A stretch of 64,000 bases of DNA from assembly GCA_034440575.1 (NCBI GenBank), contig JAOTOL010001505.1, positions 186,001 through 250,000 of the forward strand. Reading direction: 5' to 3'. The DNA comes from Imbricaverruca yamaguchii. Taxonomy: Eukaryota; Arthropoda; Thecostraca; Neoverrucidae. The notes below the pieces were generated by a model. The model was given only the letters and a program-made list of their open reading frames with translations. It did not search any database and had not been told where the DNA came from. Numbering within the stretch: position 1 is the stretch's first letter; every line of letters begins with the position of its first letter. Made by a program: the position numbers and the translations under genes. Below, one piece after another: positions 1-11,600 of this stretch.

Positions 1-62
1 GGACCCTGCTCGCAACGGCTCACAAGCGGTTCCCCGAACAGGGCGCCCGCCAGCACTTCGAC
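1..62 (+). CDS. Possible 3' part of a plus-strand exon cut by the window edge
   Basis: From base 3 one frame reads TLLATAHKRFPEQGARQHFD with mostly G or C at third codon positions, as in the well-supported gene to the right. It is followed by GTAACG, a usable splice donor, at about 63. If not spliced, the frame runs about 17 more codons to a TAG. The piece is too short to assign to a family. It would belong to a gene lying mostly left of the window, on the strand opposite to the large secreted-protein gene. Seen: frame and donor. Inferred: that it is an exon. Confidence 0.3.
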
Positions 63-363
63 GTAACGACAATAATTTATCGTCGCTGTCACTGTCGTCG
101 ATTTTTCGCGTAGCGGCAGGATGGCCACGCTATTCTGGGATTTCTGGCAGATCTTCGTGATCGATACAAGCCGCGTGCCCCGCTTCCGACAACATCGGTG
201 ACGATATCGTGATCAATGGTGATGATAACCCCACCTCGTTACTCGCCCCATCTCACGACACGCAATCGTAATGAAAGAAACGTCACCAAATGAAGCCGCA
301 GGTGGTCTATCATCTAGTTTCACGGGCTTATGCAATCGCGAATCGTAGCAAAGTGCAATGCAC

Positions 364-597
364 CTAGCAGGAGCGATGCTGTCTACAGCCCTGCTCCATG
401 CCAAGCTGCTCCAGCGCGACATCACCAGAAAACGTGCACACAAAGATCACCGGGCGGCCTTGGTAATTGATCCGGCCGCCCAGGCTTAGACCGTTACGTA
501 CTTTTGTGGACAGCCACTCCCGCCCACCCATGCTCCTCAGGTATAACATCAGGCCCGGCGTTAGCTGGAAGGAATTGCGTGAAGCCACCATTTGCTC
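364..597 (-). CDS. Possible terminal exon, unknown product
   Basis: The minus strand is open from the edge of the 32-bp array to a TAG at 364. The non-repetitive part is protein-like: it includes LYLRSMGGREWLSTKVRNGL, INYQGRPVIFVCTFSGDVAL and a tail ending QHRSC. Candidate acceptors are gtgtgcag (just 5' of GAGCAAATGG) and ttccttccag, both phase 0. The upstream exon at 2618-2391 would exit in phase 2, so it does not join cleanly here: in phase 2 the first acceptor gives only about twelve codons before a stop. It may be an alternative last exon, a separate gene or chance. The longer open frame running through the array is an artefact of the repeat. Confidence 0.25.
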   Translation of the reverse strand, partial: EQMVASRNSFQLTPGLMLYLRSMGGREWLSTKVRNGLSLGGRINYQGRPVIFVCTFSGDVALEQLGMEQGCRQHRSC

Positions 598-611
598 CTG
601 CACACATTTTG

Positions 612-2322
612 GGCAGAGTCCCACCTCTGCCACCACATGTGCCACAAGGGTCCCACCTCTGCCACCACCTGACCACAAGAGTCCCACCTCTGCCACCACT
701 TGTGCCACAAGAGTCCCACCTCTGCCACCACATGTGCCACAAGAGTCCCACCTCTGCCACCACTTGTGCCACAAGAGTCCCACCTCTGCCACCACATGTG
801 CCACAAGAGTCCCACCTCTGCCACCACATGTGCCACAAGAGTCCCACCTCTCACCACATGTGCCACAAGAGTCCCACCTCTGCCACCACCTGCCACAAGA
901 GTCCCACCTCTGCCACCACTGTGCCACAAAGTCCCACCTCTGCCACCACATGTGCCACAAGAGTCCCACCTCTGCCACCACATGTGCCACAAGAGTCCCA
1001 CCTCTGCCACCACATGTGCCACAAGAGTCCCACCTCTGCCACCACATGTGCCACAAGAGTCCCACCTCTGCCACCACATGTGCCACAAGAGTCCCACCTC
1101 TGCCCCACTGTGCCACAATAGTCCCACCTCTGCCACCACATGTGCCACAAGAGTCCCACCTCTGCCACCACCATTGTGCCACAAGAGTCCCACCTCTGCC
1201 ACCACATGTGCCACAAGAGTCCCACCTCTGCCACCACATGTGCCACAAGAGTCCCACCTCTGCCACCACATGTGCCACAAGAGTCCCACCTCTGCCACCA
1301 CATGTGCCACAAGAGTCCCACCTCTGCCACCACATGTGCCACAAGAGTCCCACCTCTGCCACCACATGTGCCACAAGAGTCCCACCTCTGCCACCACATG
1401 TGCCACAAGAGTCCCACCTCTGCCACCACATGTGCCACAAGAGTCCCACCTCTGCCACCACATGTGCCACAAGAGTCCCACCTCTGCCACCACATGTGCC
1501 ACAAGAGTCCCACCTCTGCCACCACATGTGCCACAAGAGTCCCACCTCTGCCACCACATGTGCCACAAGAGTCCCACCTCTGCCACCATGTGCCATGTAC
1601 CTTGCCACCACATGTGCCACAAGAGTCCCACCTCTGCCACCACATGTGCCACAAGAGTCCCACCTCTGCCACCACATGTGCCACAAGAGTCCCACCTCTG
1701 CCACCACATGTGCCACAAGAGTCCCACCTCTGCCACCACATGTGCCACAAGAGTCCCACCTCTGCCACCACATGTGCCACAAGAGTCCCACCTCTGCCAC
1801 CACATGTGCCACAAGAGTCCCACCTCTGCCACCACATGTGCCACAAGAGTCCCACCTCTGCCACCACATGTGCCACAAGAGTCCCACCTCTGCCACCACA
1901 TGTGCCACAAGAGTCCCACCTCTGCCACCACATGTGCCACAAGAGTCCCACCTCTGCCACCACATGTGCCACAAGAGTCCCACCTCTGCCACCACATGTG
2001 CCACAAGAGTCCCACCTCTGCCACCACATGTGCCACAAGAGTCCCACCTCTGCCACCACATGTGCCACAAGAGTCCCACCTCTGCCACCACATGTGCCAC
2101 AAGAGTCCCACCTCTGCCACCACATGTGCCACAAGAGTCCCACCTCTGCCACCACATGTGCCACAAGAGTCCCACCTCTGCCACCACGTGTGCCACAAGA
2201 GTCCCACCTCTGCCACCACATGTGCCACAAGAGTCCCACCTCTGCCACCACATGTGCCACAAGAGTCCCACCTCTGCCACCACATGTGCCACAAGAGTCG
2301 CACCTCTGCCACCACTTGCGCC
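612..2322. repeat. 32-bp minisatellite, about 50 copies
   Basis: Tandem 32-bp unit, read as CCACAAGAGTCCCACCTCTG followed by CCACCACATGTG. The inner copies are almost identical, while the left end (to about 1200) and one copy near 1590 carry deletions. Each unit holds CACATGTG, a palindrome with two overlapping E-box (CANNTG) cores. Because 32 is not a multiple of 3, every frame cycles through the same three peptides, so long open frames on both strands here are not evidence of coding. It lies just past the stop of the secreted-protein gene, or in a further intron if exon 6 is spliced onward. Confidence 0.97.
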
Positions 2323-2362
2323 GTGCCGACGCGTCGACACGGCGCGTCAGAACGTTTCTCAG

Positions 2363-2618
2363 CTAGATAGCGTGCCGACAGGCAGCTGACCTGAGTGCCG
2401 GGCTCCTGAGCGGTGTCCGGTGGCGGTCCGTGGCGTGCTCGCCGTGCTGGCCGTGCTCGCCGTGCTGGCCGTGCTCGCCGTACTGGTCGTGCCGCCTCGG
2501 CCGGACCTCCTCCCGCTCGGCGTCGGACAGGTCGGACAGGTCGACCTCGTCGTGCACGTGCTGGACATTGTCGCCGGGGGCGTATCTGGCGAGCGACCGC
2601 AGGGTGCCAGCGTGTGGG
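2363..2618 (-). CDS. Exon 6, terminal exon of the secreted-protein gene
   Basis: Entered from acgcatatcag| with C completing AG|C (Ser), matching the phase-2 exit of exon 5. The frame has strong third-position G/C bias. It includes LRSLARYAPGDNVQHVHDE, an acidic EVDLSDLSDAEREEV stretch, then DQYGEHGQHGEHGQHGEH encoded by an 18-bp DNA repeat, ending at TAG 2363. An alternative phase-2 donor, CTCAG|GTCAGC, lies at 2391-2390; using it would make the 32-bp minisatellite part of a further intron. The style of composition matches exons 2, 3 and 5. Confidence 0.6.
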
Positions 2619-5600
2619 CTGATATGCGTCAGGGGTCGTGACCAGGATTCGAATCCGCAGAACCAGAGCCATCATTGTATAATCTTCACTTTTGTTGGTG
2701 GATAATTTCCCCATCAATCGCTCATTCCTCCGCTTCAGGACTATCTTTGTAGGTTCCACAGAACCATATGGAGCTGTTCTTTAATGCTGAGGAATCTCAG
2801 TGCCAAGATATGCATCCCCACACACAAACTGATCCGTTAAAATATTGCTCGTGCCTCATATCGCCCTAATGGTGTTGCATGGACCTTAATTACTGCAGAA
2901 CTTCTCCTGTATATCACCTACAAATTGATTAATGTATAAACGCTTACCAGGGAAGGGAGAAGGTGACGATTACGTAAAATAGATTGGATAAGCTTTGCAT
3001 CAGCCACCAGGCTTCTCGTCATTGGCAGGGCAAAGTCCATGGGATTCACATGAAGGATACAAGACGTGTGGAAGCGAAATACACGACTGAACATGCAACG
3101 GCCTCTCAAAAGTACATGAAACACCACCCTGCTCAAACGCATGAGGTAGAACGCTGGATACGTGAACTGCTCGTGTCGGGACATGAGATCGAATCCCACT
3201 TGGTAGCCCATTATGTTTGCCAGTGAAGCTGAATTGACAGCCGGGCCGGGACGATGTCGGGTACGTGGACCGCTTGACCAGCTCAGGTAAGTGCATGCCG
3301 CCGAGACTGACCTCAAATGATAGGTTGGTGCGTTCGGGGTCAATGCCGCACGCGCCACCGCGCTGAGCGCTGTCCCGTAAAACGACCAGAAAAACCATCA
3401 GGAATTAATGGTGCAACACATAAACAAGGAAAACTTCCAAAAGAACATCAGCAAAGGAAGCATGTGAGGGGCCAAAGCTTGTTGCACCACGATATGCTTG
3501 GTAGAACTGTTCACGGTTGAGTTAATAAATATCGTGTGTAAAGGCGATCAGTACTACGTGATTCGTTAGCATTCAGTTGACATTCCTCATGGAACTTGTT
3601 TCATGTGTTGCGCTTCTTGATATTAGACCGAATAGTTATAGCGCTAAGGATTGGTCTTCAGCTTCCTCTTCAAGCGAATTGTGGCCAGCCTTTGGCTGTC
3701 TTGTGCGCTGACACTTTGCATTATCCACAAATAGATGCTCTCAGTTACATACATAGCTAGTGGGTTTTCACTGACACCACGAGTTTTCAAGCCGGGGGTA
3801 TTCAGTCTAAGATAGTGAAGGCGAAAAGCAGCAGACTTGTAAACCGACCTTGTCGGAGCATGGGTTCCCACTTCCGGTGTCAAAGATCGCTCATGATCTC
3901 GACCTCGTGAAGTTGAACATGGAGCAGCAGCGATAAATTCTTCGTAAACTAGGGGGAAATATATCACTTTCTGAACGATGAATTGACATCCCTCTCAACT
4001 GAGCGTCGACATCGTGCTTCGTGATGAGTCTATATGAAGTCTTCCTGTCTAACCTTCCAACAGTATCCTGTTGATCATTATCATCCTGATCCCCACCATT
4101 GCGGATTGTGACGCACGAACATCTCTTTAGTGCATAATTCGAGGTAAAAAGATTGCCTATGATGTGGTATGCTATACAATATCAGTCGATATGGATATGC
4201 ATTTTGCGTCGTAATCGCTAAAATAGTTACCGAAAAATATGTATATAAGTATCTGAACATAAAGGAATAAGGTACACGTGTGAGTAAGCTGTTGGATCAT
4301 AATTTTGTTTTCAGAACTTAAGAGTTATACTAAATGGCATGGTTTTCATAGCGAATTTCTACACCATACTGTATTCGTTTCTACATCTCGCTCCTGACGA
4401 AAAACTAGTATCTTAACACTGTGGAGCAGGGATGGCCTCGGCCACCTGGTCGTGTCGACACATTTATCGCTTTTTAGGCTGGACGAAACAATGTCCATGA
4501 ATCTATGCTCGTTCGTCCGATTGCGCACATGTCATCAATGCAGCAAGCTCCACTTCTCACGCACCGTACTCCGATGAACACTCCCGAGCATGCACATGGA
4601 TTGCACGCACGTCTTGGAACACTCGGCAGCCGAATACACGACCTCTAGCCCTGCTCGCGTCACCTACCTCAAGTACGGATCACTCTCGTCCTCCGTGGGC
4701 AGGTAGCGGTCGTACGGGTCCGGCGCCCGCTCGTAGTTGTCGTAGCCCTGCCGCTCCTCGTAGGTCCGGCCACGCCGCTCGTACGGCCGGTACGTGGAGC
4801 GCAGCCTCGAGCTGGCCGTGCTCAGGTCAGTCTCGTTGGAGCGCCAGCTGGCCGTGCTCAGGTCAGTCTCGTTGGAGCGCCAGCTGGCCGTGCTCAGGTC
4901 AGTCTCGTTAGAGCGCCAGTTGGCCGCCGCGAGGCTGGACAGTACCGTCGACGGGTGAACGAGACCACCGGCTGCCGGGAGGTCGTCAGGTTTGGGCGCC
5001 GGGCGGTACGCGGTAGCGGCACGCGTCTGTGGAGCGTCGGTACCGGAAGAAGAGGGCGATGCTTGACGAGGGACGGGCGGTGGCGGCGCCTCGAGCGTCA
5101 GAGGAGGCTCCGGCCAGTGGCGCCGCCGCCGCTAACCGCCCGTCGACTGATGCGGTGTGGCGTCAGCATGGACGCGAAGCCGCGGTGGAGTACGCCCGGT
5201 TTGAAGCCGGTGCTGCGCGTCAGCGACACGAGGTTGCTCGCTTCGCTCCGACTGTCCCCCTGGCTCGAGTCGACGCTCTCCGCAGCCGTCATGTCCAGTT
5301 CGTCGAGAGAGACTTCAGCGCCGGACACCGTGGTCATGTAGTCGGACCTGCCTCACGTTCTGAGGGTGACGTAGCTGGCGGCCTGCTGGCTGGAGAGCGT
5401 CAGCCGGAGCTGCACCCTGCTGCAGGGGAGTCGGCGCGTGCACCACCAGGGGAGCAGCACCAGTTGGCAGGATCCGCGGCCCCAGCTGGGCATTATCCGG
5501 CTCTGTCGGTCCCGAAACGTCGTGCATCTCCACCTCCTCCCCAGCCAGTGGATGTCCAGTCTCAGGCTGCTGCAGTCGTGGGGTGCCGAATGGGGTCCTT

Positions 5601-8600
5601 GACGGCGGCGAAGGTGGTCGGCCAGGTCCAAGGGAGCAGAGCTCTCTGTCCTGTCCACGTGTGTCGCTGACGGAAGCGCTTCTGTGGTGCTGCAGCGATG
5701 AGCTTTCCGAGGTGATTCCTCCTGGGCTGGATGTATGGGAACGGTCGCCTTAGCTGGGTCCGCGAGCCACCGAAGCCCAACTGTTGCCGAATGAATCTCG
5801 CGTGATGCATCAACGCAAACTGGGGACGTTGTGGCGGAGCCCTCTTGACAGGAGGGGATGCGCTGGATCCTGGCGGCTTCGCGTTGCTCCCCTTTTCTCT
5901 ATGTGTCTCATCTCCTATGTGCCTATGTACTACCTGGGGCACTCCGTCGTGGTAGCGATGAATTACCGGCCGCACATCCTGGTACTCGTGGAATTTCGCT
6001 GCCGTGTTTGGATCCTTGAATGTCAAGTGCACGCCCTGTTGGCCAGGATTATAAATTACGTCGTGCACTCTAGGCGTAGAGGGCACATCTCGTCTGTTGA
6101 AGCTAGGGGGCATGACGAAGTTGCCGTGCATAGAACGTACCTCGCGTCTTGTCCGATTGTGGCGGGTCTCTGACGCACGTGCCATCACACTATCCACGTC
6201 GTCCGCTTGACGCGCTACTGTTGCCCCCTCCTGATATCGACTGCGGTAAGAGTCCGCCGCGGTAGGATCGAATCCCGCGCGATGCTGGCTACGGTCGCGA
6301 AGGCTCCAGTTCAGGTCGTGAAGCGGCCAGTGCTGGTCCAGGCGGTAGTCTTCGTGTCCGTCGTCAGTGTGATTTTCGTCAATGCCGTCAACGTCAACAC
6401 CGTCGGAAAACACGAATCTCGGCGCATTCAAGTCCACGGATGTGGAGGTGTCTCGATGTGCTTCGTTGCTCCCGTACCGGCTGTCAGTCCCAGACACGTC
6501 ATCGTGCTCAGAGAACACAACGCCAGACTCTGGAAATCCTCCGAAGCTCGCCGGGCCCAGCGGGGCCTCGTCGCCGACGTGTTTTTCGCTTGTGTCCGGA
6601 GCGTCTCCAGGTCGGAGGAACCTATCGAATCTTGTTTCATCCCTGAGGCCATCGTGTTCGCCCTTGCCACCCGGCGCACCGTCCCCGAAACCCTGCATGG
6701 TCCTTCCGCGTATCATGGCCATCATGGCGTGATGCTGCCTCCCTCCTGAAAAGCCGCTCGTGTCGTCGTCGCTGTCGGCGCTGTCCTTCAGGCTGACGAC
6801 ACCGGGATCGCTAATCCTGTTTTTATCGCTGACGACCAGGTCACGCTTCCCGGCAACAGTCACGGGACTGTCGCCGCTCCTCCCGAACGGAGGGCGAAAC
6901 TCAGCGCCCGAGCCGGCGCTATCATCCCTGGAGCCTCGGTGCGCCCGAGTCCGGTCGCTGACGTGGACGCCGCTCAACCGATTGCTCAGTTTGGGACTAT
7001 AGACTCCGTACTCATCCACTGGATCTTCGGCGTGACCTCCGTAGGGGACTCGCCCGGAGTCTCCGTGGCCCTCGTCGTAGCCGCTGTGGCCGTGGTCTCC
7101 ACCTTTCCCACCGTAGTCGTCACTGTCGTAGCCTCTGTGGTCATGTTCTCCACCTCTTCCACCGTAGTCGCCACCGTCGTAGCCACTGTAGCCATGTTTT
7201 CCACCTTTCCCACCGTAGTCATCACCGTCGTAGCCATTGTGGCCGTGGTCTCCACCTTTCCGACCGTAGTCATCACCGTCGTAGCTATTGTGGCCGTACT
7301 CTCCACCTTTCCCACCGTAGTCGCCACCATCGTAGCCACTATCGCCGTGATCTCCACCTTTCCCACCGTAGTCATCACCGTCGTAGCCACTGTTGCCGTG
7401 ATCTCCACCTTTCCCGGCGTAGTCGGCACCGTTGTACTCATATCCGCCATCGTATCCGTTCCTGCCACCGTGATAGTCACCTCTATCGTCGTAGTCACTT
7501 CCGCCGCCATCGTAGTGTCGTTCACCTTCTCTGTAGTCGTTTTCCCCACCATCACCGTAATGTCCTTCACCTCTGTAGTCATTTTCTCCGCCGCCATGGT
7601 AATGTCCTTCACTTCCTCTGTAGTCGTTTTCTCCGCCGCCATAGCCACCTTCTCCCCTTCCGTAGTCGTCTTCGTCGTCACCGTATTGGTTTCCATCGCC
7701 GTCGTAGTGGTTTCTACTACCGCCGTACTTGTTTCCGCCGCGGCTGTCGCTCCCGCCGCTGTAGCGGTCGCTGTAGGGCGTCTCGGAGTGGTAGCTGTCC
7801 GAGTCGCGGTCTTGGTCTCGGTAGTTGTACTGGCGCTGGCCGTATTCCCCGTACCTGGGGATAGAACAGCCGTAACAGTAACAGCCGTAACAGCCACTGC
7901 ACGTGGAGGGCATGTATTGTGAAATAAATAAATAAATAAATAAATAGATCGTGTCGGGGTTAACCAAGGCGAACGTCTATACGCCGGAGCAGACGCAACG
8001 TCAGTTAATCTACCAAATTCGCCGGGGTGCAATGCCAGTTATACAAAATTCACCGGGGCGCAGTGCCAGTGCTAAGTCCATTCATATGCTATCTGAGGGT
8101 CAAAGCACATACTGATTGGCGCTTCTCCGCCATATTAAAAATCCATGTCGACATTCGTAATTCGATACATTCCCTGGACTCGCAGTGAATATTCCTGCGT
8201 GTGAATATCCGTGTGAATGTACGATAAACATAGGAAAAGTAAACATGAACACATATAATGCTGTTTACAGATTGTTTGATTCGTCAAACACAACGCAGCA
8301 GCATATCCAAACACTAGCAACGTATCGGTATTCTCCACAAACCTTCTGCCACCATGATACTACTGCCCTGGGAGTTACCACAGCGGGGACGGGGCTGCGA
8401 CGTCCAAACTTGGTGAAGTTTAGCATTGCGCATGTCACATGGCGCTGCGTGGAGAGAATGAAACCGACCCTCGCTCGTTCTCCCTCAGGAAAACCTGTCG
8501 CGACGCCCGTCACTGGTTCCCTCGAATCACTTTCCATCACTTCCATCTGCTGGTTGCAGATGGAGGCGAAAATATCGCGCCATGCCTGCTTGAGCAGAAC

Positions 8601-11600
8601 TGGAGTCACATTTTCACAATAGCGAGGAACGTTCGTCCCAAGGCGTGACACTGTAGACCTGTGTTACCAGAGCTGATGTCATTGATCACTGTCATTGCCA
8701 GAGGTGCCAAGGATGTAGCTGAATTCCTCGCGTCCTAGCTCTGGACCGTACCCGCGCGCTCCACTTCTCTTGACTGCGCCCCACCCCTCCCCCCTAATCT
8801 GTTAGGATCAATCGTGGAACAGTCCGCCCATCTCGTCCATCATGGAACCCCACCAACCCCTTCAAGGCCAACTACCCTGACTGTTCCTCCTTCCCCGACG
8901 AACGACATGTCCAGCTCCTCCCCACCACTGACATGTCCAGTTCTCCACCACTGCCCTGTCCAGCCCTCCTCCCCCTACCACTGACCTGGTTCCCTCGCCG
9001 CTCTCGGGCTCGTCGTAGCGGCTGCCGTAACTGTGGCTGCTCGTTGGCGCCTGGTAGTGGTTGTTCCAAGAGGTGCCGTAGCTGTGACCGTGACCGTCGT
9101 CGTATGCGTCCCCGCGGTCCCCCCTCGACGTCCGCGGCGGGTCGGGTCGGGGCCCGCCGAACGGTGGCGCCGCGGTGGCTGGTTCCGCCCAGGTCGAGGT
9201 TCGCGCCGAAGGTCGGGCAGGGTTGGCCTGTGCGGAGAAGGCCAGCTTGGGTCAGCTGGGCTTACAATGCTGCTGTGAGTCGTCGTTTGTGAGAGTTAGA
9301 GGTTAGAGGGTTGTGAGAGTGAGAGGGTGGAAAGTCCTTTGTGGTCAGAGTAAGTTGTTCGTGCGCAAGGCGGTCATTTTCAGTGACCGCCAGCAGCAAG
9401 TGACCGGGAGTTGCCTGAGGCTACATGGTTCTCATGAAATCCGTCACCGAAAATTGAGAAATGTTAATGGAAATGTCTGACCTATTAAAGAAAATGCTGA
9501 GTTAATACCAGGAAACCATACCATACAGCGAGTAGGAAATCCGTGATGGCATTTGTTTTGAAGAACAGCTTAAAATGACGAGTAAAATGAAGGGGGAACG
9601 TCCTTGAATGTGCCATATTTGTATATTCTACCTTGAACGTTCCATCTTGCGTGGCTCAGTATCCGCAGAGATGAGCTTTGACATGACGCGACGTGTTAGT
9701 GTCGCATGTGCAAGGTGTTCAAATTCGTGTGCACTTGAACGGCAAATGTAACTGGACATTTGATAATTTGCCATTGAGAATATAGCCAGACTGTCGGGAG
9801 CCACATAACGCATCTTGTATGCAGTCATATAGCATGATTCTCGGTCCGAGCATTCGGCTTAAATTCAACTCCTCAATTCCATTGCCAATTTACACCGAGT
9901 TGGCAGGACAGCTATTCGACATGTAGGGCGATCCCTAGTACAGAACTGCACCGATTCTACACCGATTCACGAACCTCTCACAACAATCCAGGAAATGATT
10001 CAGCCTAAAAGGGAACAGGAATGAACATCTTAACTCGACGTTGCTTGAAAAATTGGCAATACAATACAAATGCAAGGAAACACAAAATCATGTGGCAAAA
10101 GGAGCTTGCGGTAGTTGCCCCTATTTCAAGGTGCTAGGATTGCGGGCCTCTTATCTAACAGAGGCCGGGACCATCCGCTAGAGGTACCGGACGGGACTCA
10201 GAACCGCACGATATCCTCCAACTCCTCACTGACAATGCATTCTGTCGAACACACAAAGCTGAATCCATACACGAGAGAGCTCGCCTGCTACCGTCGCATG
10301 TCCGCGATTTTGGCCTGCCAGCGAAGACGCGCCGAAGGAGAACTGCGCCGTCTCGCGCACCAATCCGGCGTCTGCCCCGGTCGTGACGCGTGCCGTGAAT
10401 GTGACCGTGACCTGCCGTCCGTGACGGCAGGGACGCCGCGACGCCGTGCGCGCCGCATTCGTGACGTTGTGGCGCGTGGCACACCCTGATTGGCCGGTCT
10501 CGAGGATGGGTGTGGCGCCCAGCGGCCGGGACACCAGCAGAGGCGAGATTAGGCGCCCGATACAACACCAACAGACTGCCCTGAACGTGACGTCACGACC
10601 GTGGTGAACGTGACGTCACGACCGTGGTGTGACGTCACGACCGTGGTGTGACGTCACGACCGTGGTGTGACGTCACGACCGTGGTGTGACGTCACGACCG
10701 TGGTGTGACGTCACGTTCGTGATGCGAATGCAGCGGTGCTGCTGAAGACAAACGTAATTGCTTCAACTTAGTTGAAGTGGGGCACGAATTTCGGCCGGAG
10801 CGTTTTTCGTCCGGTTCGCAAATCCAGATACATTAACTTATCTCGATGAGAAAGACTTGGGAATCGCTGTTCGCATGCAAAAAATAAATCCTTCACAGCC
10901 GGTAGGAATGCATACGCCACCATCCTTCTCAACACGGCTAGCGGTTGGGGGCATGGGTGTTGATTTCTGAAAATTGTTGGGGGTACATGAAGGCGATGGG
11001 CATGCCCAAATGGATTCGGGGGACAAAGTCAACATTTCTGGGCCACTTGCCCCCTTGAAAGTACATAAACAACACCCCTATGTTGGGGTCCGGACTGTAC
11101 TACGTGGAGCAATGGAGCGACGGAGCCAGGCGATGCATGCGTTTGCAATTTCGCCGGGGAAATTCTGCAGTCGGTAGGCCTGACTGATTGCATCTCCAAT
11201 CCACGACACTCCACAGCCCCTAAGGTTCATTTCTCCCACAGCTGACGCAGCACCGCCACACCCGGTGAAGTCACGCCCGAACAACCACCAACAGCTGACG
11301 CGCCCATCGTGCAAGACACCTGGCACGCGGCTCGTAAGTTCGTGCATAATGGAGCGACATCTGTCATGCATCATTGAATCGTGGCTCCCCCGGTGGCCAG
11401 GTGGCTGACTTGTAAGACCTACCTTCTCCGCGGGTTCTGGTTGCAGCGCGTAATCCTTGCGGAACTCTGCCTCGCCGTCAAATGGCAGTCTGTCGTCCAG
11501 CTTCCTTTGTCCTCGTACTCTGCTACCGCCGACGAGCAGCTCCTCCTCCGGGCTAGTTTCCTCGCTGCCCATACTGAAGGCCTGCATGTCGCTGAAGGTA

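Noticed and set aside
364..2759. Very long open frames on both strands across the 32-bp array
   Set aside because: The unit length is not a multiple of three and contains no stop in any phase, so all frames stay open by construction. Peptides repeat the same three words.
6939..7922. 327-codon Val/Thr/Ser-rich plus-strand frame
   Set aside because: It is the antisense of the Gly/Asp/Tyr repeats of exon 3. The minus strand has the splice sites, phases and codon bias.
10155..10571. 138-codon and 102-codon minus-strand frames in intron 1
   Set aside because: Both lie in a CpG-rich block where several frames are open. The splice phases needed between exons 1 and 2 are already satisfied without them.
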